Shown one piece after another: positions 21,661 to 25,173 of a DNA stretch of 25,173 nucleotides. A program made the translations under genes and the position numbers. Where the stretch lies: assembly GCA_029777225.1 (NCBI GenBank), contig JAKOSR010000122.1, positions 1-25,173 of the forward strand, read 5' to 3'. This stretch comes from Chloroflexota bacterium. Lineage in GTDB: Bacteria; Chloroflexota; Anaerolineae; Anaerolineales; Anaerolineaceae. The notes under the pieces were generated by a model. That model worked only from the letters and a program-made list of their open reading frames with translations, was not told where the DNA came from and did no database searches. Every line of letters begins with the position of its first letter. Positions within the stretch are counted from its first letter, which is position 1.

Positions 21661-23307
21661 ATGCCTGACCTCATCCACAGTTTCAGCCATCGCGATATTG
21701 GTTTCCTGCGCTCAGTGGCTGAATTGTGGGGTGTTTCCTGTGAGGGGAGGGATGCCCGCACCTACGCCCGCAACCTAATCCCATTGCTCACAGACGAAAC
21801 CCTCTTCCAGGACCTGACCGCGGGTCTGACCACCAAAGACCTGGAAGCGCTGGCTGACCTCAAAACGCATGCCGGCCAAATGCCCTGGTCAATGTTCACC
21901 CGCAAGTATGGCGAGCTGCGTTCCATGGGTTCCGCCCGCCGCGACCGGGAAAAGCCCTTCCTCTTCCCAACTTCCACCGTGGAACGCCTTTACTATCGCG
22001 CGCTGATGGACCGGGAATTTCTGCAAACCGACGCCGGCGCGATGGACATGGCCTACATCCCCCACGAGTTCCTCCCCCTGCTTGACCCCCTGCTGGGCAA
22101 GCCCGCGGCAGCCCCTCCGGCCCGGCTTGTCCCGCTGCCAAATGCGCAGGTGGTCCGTGTCAGGCAGTCCTCCGGGCAGCTGCTCGATGATACGTGCACA
22201 CTTTTGGCTGCCCTCAGGATGGAACAGCCCGGCCTGTTGCCACGCAAGGCCGGCGAACCCGAAGCCCATTGGGCCATACTTACGGATATTCTCAGGGGTC
22301 TGAACTTTTTCCTGCCCAGGAGCAGCCTGCCTTCCGAGACAGCCAAGACCTTCCTGGGCAAGCCCCGGGGAGAGGGCCTGGCCTGGTTGGCCAGTAACTG
22401 GGCCGTATCGAAAAAAATCAACGAGCTGCGCCTTGCGCCTTCGCTGCGCTGCGAGGGGGCCTGGCAAAACCTGCCTTTGCCCCCGCGCCGCCTTCTGTTG
22501 GAAGTATTGGACCACCTGGCCGGCAATACCTGGTATTCCTTCACCAGCCTGGTGGCGTTGTTCCAGCAAAGCCATTTCTATTTCCTAAGGGAAAGCGGTG
22601 ATTTCAATACGTGGATAATCAGTTCACGTGAACCCGGCGGCCCCTTGCTTACCGGTGACGTCAATTGGTCCGCTGTGGAAGGGGAATGGCTCCGATTTCT
22701 AATCAGCGGGCCCTTGTTCTGGTTTGGCCTGGTGGATTTGGGAAAAACGCCAACGGACGAACTGACCTTTCGAAAATCCGCCTGGTTCTCCCAGCTTTTG
22801 GCGGGCGAAGTCCCCGCCGGCTTGCTCGCCACGGAAAACCCGGTAACGGTCACCACTTCCGGCGACCTAGAAATGACTAGCCAAACCTCCCTGATGGCGC
22901 GCTACCAGCTTTCAAGGTTCGCCGAATGGGTGGAGGTTGGTCCACAACGCTACCGCTACCGGCTGACCCCGGCCTCGTTAAGCAAAGCTGCTGAACAGGG
23001 CCTCACGCCCCAACATTTGCTCAAAGCCCTGCGCAAGTACAGCCGGGCGAGCGTACCGCCATACCTTTCCAAGGCAATCGAAAGGTGGGAAAAGGACGGC
23101 CGCCAGGCGTGGATGGAGCGCCTCACTGTGCTGCGCCTGGCCTCACCGGAACAACTGCAGGAACTACGCACCTCCCCGGCCGGCAAGTACCTGGGCGAGT
23201 CCCTTGGGACAACCTCTGTTATCCTGCGCCCGGTCGACGTTGAGAAAGTCCGCGCCGCGCTGACCCGCATGGGATATTTCGCGGATATCGAGGAGCAGCC
23301 GGAATGA
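21661..23307 (+). CDS. Helicase_C_3-domain protein without helicase motor
   Basis: Protein of 548 residues. The C-terminal third, from about residue 395 (ENPVTVTTSGDLEM) through LMARYQLSRFAEWVEVG, YRYRLTPASLSKAAEQGLT and LKALRKYSR, resembles the XPB/Ssl2-like Helicase_C_3 domain of actinobacterial and Chloroflexota proteins. No Walker A or DEAD box is visible, so it is not itself a helicase. The N-terminal half is helical with winged-helix-like parts (LTTKDLEALADLKTHAGQ). Function is unknown. The ATG lacks a Shine-Dalgarno; its stop overlaps the next start as ATGA. Confidence 0.75.
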   Translation: MPDLIHSFSHRDIGFLRSVAELWGVSCEGRDARTYARNLIPLLTDETLFQDLTAGLTTKDLEALADLKTHAGQMPWSMFTRKYGELRSMGSARRDREKPFLFPTSTVERLYYRALMDREFLQTDAGAMDMAYIPHEFLPLLDPLLGKPAAAPPARLVPLPNAQVVRVRQSSGQLLDDTCTLLAALRMEQPGLLPRKAGEPEAHWAILTDILRGLNFFLPRSSLPSETAKTFLGKPRGEGLAWLASNWAVSKKINELRLAPSLRCEGAWQNLPLPPRRLLLEVLDHLAGNTWYSFTSLVALFQQSHFYFLRESGDFNTWIISSREPGGPLLTGDVNWSAVEGEWLRFLISGPLFWFGLVDLGKTPTDELTFRKSAWFSQLLAGEVPAGLLATENPVTVTTSGDLEMTSQTSLMARYQLSRFAEWVEVGPQRYRYRLTPASLSKAAEQGLTPQHLLKALRKYSRASVPPYLSKAIERWEKDGRQAWMERLTVLRLASPEQLQELRTSPAGKYLGESLGTTSVILRPVDVEKVRAALTRMGYFADIEEQPE

Positions 23308-23741
23308 GCCGACCAGGCATGGACCACCTCACAATTGCTGAAGCCAAAACCGAAAACAGGCTTTGGTCCAACCTCTGCGGTCTGGTGTTTCTCCTCAACG
23401 CGGTCGCCGGGCTCCTGCGCCTTTATGGGGTGCTTTATCAGCAAAACTTGTTGGAAAAATTCACTTCAGGTGCCTGGCTGGTGCTTTATCTCGCCGGCGC
23501 GGGTACTTGTATGGCCATCGTCAACGGCCTGGCCTGGCTCAGCCTGCGCTACCATTGGAAAAGACGCGTAGCCTGGGTTTGGGGCGTCTGTCTTCTCAGC
23601 ATCCTGGCCTACTGGGCTGAACGCCTTTTTTTATGGTCTTCAGGACAACTGACGGGGAACTTGATCTTTATCATTGGTTTGCACCTGTTGTGGATTGGAT
23701 TGGTCGCCATTTTCAGTTGGAATGAAAGTAAAGGAAATTAA
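23304..23741 (+). CDS. Four-helix membrane protein, unknown
   Basis: Protein of 145 residues, no family recognised. A polar N-terminus (about 1-20) precedes four hydrophobic segments at roughly 22-42, 56-80, 88-107 and 118-138; Trp and Leu are abundant. The ATG overlaps the stop of the Helicase_C_3 gene (ATGA), so translation is coupled to it. It ends four bases before the CYTH gene start. Its place in this operon is the only clue to its role. Confidence 0.78.
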   Translation: MSRPGMDHLTIAEAKTENRLWSNLCGLVFLLNAVAGLLRLYGVLYQQNLLEKFTSGAWLVLYLAGAGTCMAIVNGLAWLSLRYHWKRRVAWVWGVCLLSILAYWAERLFLWSSGQLTGNLIFIIGLHLLWIGLVAIFSWNESKGN

Positions 23742-23745
23742 CACA

Positions 23746-24354
23746 ATGGACCAGGAAATTGAAGTCAAGTATTACCTGAAAGACGTGGAAACCTACCGCC
23801 AAAAGGTACGCGCGCAGGGTGGCGTGCTGATTCAACCCCGCGTGCGCGAGATTAACCTGCGCTTTGACACCCCCGACCTCGCTCTCCGCCGCCAAGGGCA
23901 GGTGTTACGCTTGCGACAGGACACCTCCGCTTACATGACCTACAAGGGAATGGGGGCGGTGATGGATGGCGTGCTGGCACGTACCGAAATTGAAATCGAA
24001 GTGAACGACTTCGCGGCAGCTTCCCGCCTATTGCAAAGCCTGGGCTACCAAGTTTTTTTTGTTTATGAAAAATACCGCGAAAATTATCAGTTTGCTGGGC
24101 TGACTCTCTCTGTGGATGAGACCCCCTTTGGGAACTTCACCGAACTCGAAGGCCCCTCTGCGGAAGTCGTGCGAAACGCTTCAGACATCTTGGCGCTGAA
24201 CTGGACCGCGCGTGTGAACGCCAGCTACATCGATTTGTTCTACGCGCTCAAAGCCAGGCTCAACCTGCCCTTCCGTGACCTGGTCTTTGAAAGCTTTAAG
24301 GGCCTTGCCATCACCAATGATGAGTTGCTGGTAAAGTATGGCGACGTGTCCTGA
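23746..24354 (+). CDS. CYTH domain protein (class IV adenylate cyclase/CyaB-like)
   Basis: Triphosphate tunnel enzyme of 202 residues. The diagnostic ExExK is visible at Glu4, Glu6, Lys8 (EIEVK). Other tunnel residues lie in LRFDTPDLALR, QVLRLRQD, YMTYKG and RTEIEIEV, and the C-terminal SVDETPFGNFTELEGP is typical of CyaB-like members. The activity could be adenylate cyclase, thiamine triphosphatase or inorganic triphosphatase; the sequence does not decide. Start at 23746 has AAAGGA 10 bases upstream and gives the family N-terminus; a 24-residue longer frame overlaps the membrane-protein gene. Confidence 0.9.
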   Translation: MDQEIEVKYYLKDVETYRQKVRAQGGVLIQPRVREINLRFDTPDLALRRQGQVLRLRQDTSAYMTYKGMGAVMDGVLARTEIEIEVNDFAAASRLLQSLGYQVFFVYEKYRENYQFAGLTLSVDETPFGNFTELEGPSAEVVRNASDILALNWTARVNASYIDLFYALKARLNLPFRDLVFESFKGLAITNDELLVKYGDVS

Positions 24355-24364
24355 GCCCGAACCC

Positions 24365-24907
24365 ATGCGACCCTGGCAAACCCTTTCCAGGACGGTTGTA
24401 TTCGAACAAAAGCCCTGGATTAGCGTGGAATCGCGGGAACTGTTTCTACCTGACGGCAAACACATCCCGGGATGGATTTGGCTGGATACGCCCGATTACA
24501 TCATCGTGACGGCCGTGGATAAGCAAGGCCGGTTCCTTATTTTTGAGCAGGTCAAGTACGCTGCGGACCGTGCCACCCTGGCACCGGTGGGAGGTTATAT
24601 CCGCCCCGGTGAGGACCCCCTGGAAGCGGCAAAGCGGGAACTGCTGGAGGAAACTGGGTATCGCGCCGACTCTTGGGAATTCTTGGGTGACTTTATCACC
24701 GACGCCAACCGCGGCAATGGCCAGGGTTACCTCTACCTGGCCACCGGGGCCGAAAAAGTTGCCGACGTAAACTCGGATGACCTGGAGGAGCAGCACCAGT
24801 TATTGCTGACAAGGGACCAGGTCGCTGAGGCCGTCCTAACGGGGCGGGTTCGGGTGATTACCTGGCAGGCGTGCCTGGCCATGGCCCTGCTGCGCCTCCC
24901 GGAGTAG
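24365..24907 (+). CDS. NUDIX hydrolase, ADP-ribose pyrophosphatase-like
   Basis: Hydrolase of 180 residues that cleaves nucleoside diphosphates linked to another group. The NUDIX box runs at residues 77-99 with Gly77, Glu83, Arg91-Glu92, Glu95-Glu96 and Gly98. The N-terminal PWQTLSRTVVFEQKPWISV matches the usual start of ADP-ribose pyrophosphatase-like members, so the ATG at 24365 is preferred to the one at 24338, which would overlap the CYTH gene by 17 bases. Neither has a clear Shine-Dalgarno. Ten bases after the CYTH stop, so probably the last gene of this operon. Confidence 0.9.
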   Translation: MRPWQTLSRTVVFEQKPWISVESRELFLPDGKHIPGWIWLDTPDYIIVTAVDKQGRFLIFEQVKYAADRATLAPVGGYIRPGEDPLEAAKRELLEETGYRADSWEFLGDFITDANRGNGQGYLYLATGAEKVADVNSDDLEEQHQLLLTRDQVAEAVLTGRVRVITWQACLAMALLRLPE

Positions 24908-24960
24908 CTAATTCGCGCGGATGCACTCACCCCTGGTAGGGTGGCGCGGGGGGAGTATTG

Positions 24961-24966
24961 TATAAT
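24961..24966 (+). promoter_or_regulatory. -10 box of hutU
   Basis: TATAAT about 38 bases before the hutU ATG. -35 unclear. A CACCC/GGGTG stem lies just upstream (near 24928-24944). Confidence 0.5.
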
Positions 24967-25003
24967 CACAAATATTACAAATAACCCCAGGAGAGCTCAC
25001 GTT

Positions 25004-25173
25004 ATGTCAGAACCAAGAGAAGTTTTCGCGCCTCGTGGAAGCACCTTGACCTGTAAGAATTGGCTCATCGAAGCGGCTTATCGCATGATACAAAACAACC
25101 TCGACCCGGCAGTGGCCGAAAGACCCCGGGACCTGGTGGTATATGGCGGTCGCGGGCAGGCTGCCCGCTCCTG
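25004..25173 (+). CDS. hutU: Urocanate hydratase (3' partial)
   Basis: Start of urocanase, which hydrates urocanate to imidazolonepropionate in histidine degradation with tightly bound NAD+. Only the first 56 codons are in the window. FAPRGSTLTCKNWLIEAAYRMIQNNLDPAVAE and VVYGGRGQAARS match the family N-terminus. ATG with AGGAGAG 8 bases upstream and its own TATAAT. Other hut genes are presumably beyond the edge. Confidence 0.93.
   Translation, partial: MSEPREVFAPRGSTLTCKNWLIEAAYRMIQNNLDPAVAERPRDLVVYGGRGQAARS

Overview
The window reads as an ordinary chromosomal stretch of a Gram-positive-like or deep-branching bacterium, most likely a Chloroflexota member of the Anaerolineae type. That placement is an inference from gene content: a TrpB2-type tryptophan synthase beta chain behind a T-box, an oversized ~850-residue phosphohexomutase, an MsrP-like Tat molybdoenzyme, a Helicase_C_3-domain protein without a helicase motor, and moderately GC-rich coding DNA with AT-rich promoters. 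No transposase, integrase, phage gene or CRISPR array was found.

Layout. 1-2172: an APH-family phosphotransferase (5' end outside the window), a SAM methyltransferase and a GNAT acetyltransferase, tightly packed on +. 2201-2930: two small genes on - (DUF1801-like and an unknown helical protein). 3005-4976: a near-consensus promoter, a T-box leader with a UGG (Trp) specifier and terminator, then a stand-alone trpB2. 5062-7833: rplS, a C26 glutamine-amidotransferase-like hydrolase, murI and a nitroreductase on +. 7918-9740: flavodoxin, VOC protein and AadK-like nucleotidyltransferase as a - strand operon. 9940-11738: a cytidylate-kinase-like protein and a CaCA cation antiporter. 11802-12245: a 78-bp tandem repeat array that merges into tRNA-Lys(CUU), then tRNA-Asn(GUU), both on -. 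12606-14284: a secreted Gln/Gly/Cys-rich protein and an MsrP-like molybdoenzyme on -. 14438-19385: an endonuclease/exonuclease/phosphatase protein, a GlmM-like mutase and a giant hexomutase in one likely operon. 19596-20787: a DegV protein convergent with an HPr gene. 20960-24907: MgtC-family membrane protein, Helicase_C_3 protein, a four-helix membrane protein, a CYTH protein and a NUDIX hydrolase, closely spaced on +. 25004 to the end: the start of urocanate hydratase (hutU).

How the parts work together. Much of the window is housekeeping: ribosomal protein L19, tRNAs, and cell-wall precursor enzymes (MurI makes D-glutamate; GlmM makes glucosamine-1-phosphate). Tryptophan synthesis or indole salvage is controlled by uncharged tRNA-Trp. 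The most unusual signals are the tandem array that duplicates the 3' end of tRNA-Lys, the long post-T-box spacer carrying a small ORF, the uncharacterised Helicase_C_3/membrane/CYTH/NUDIX operon, and several repeat-type candidate operators. No convincing new defence or mobile system was found.
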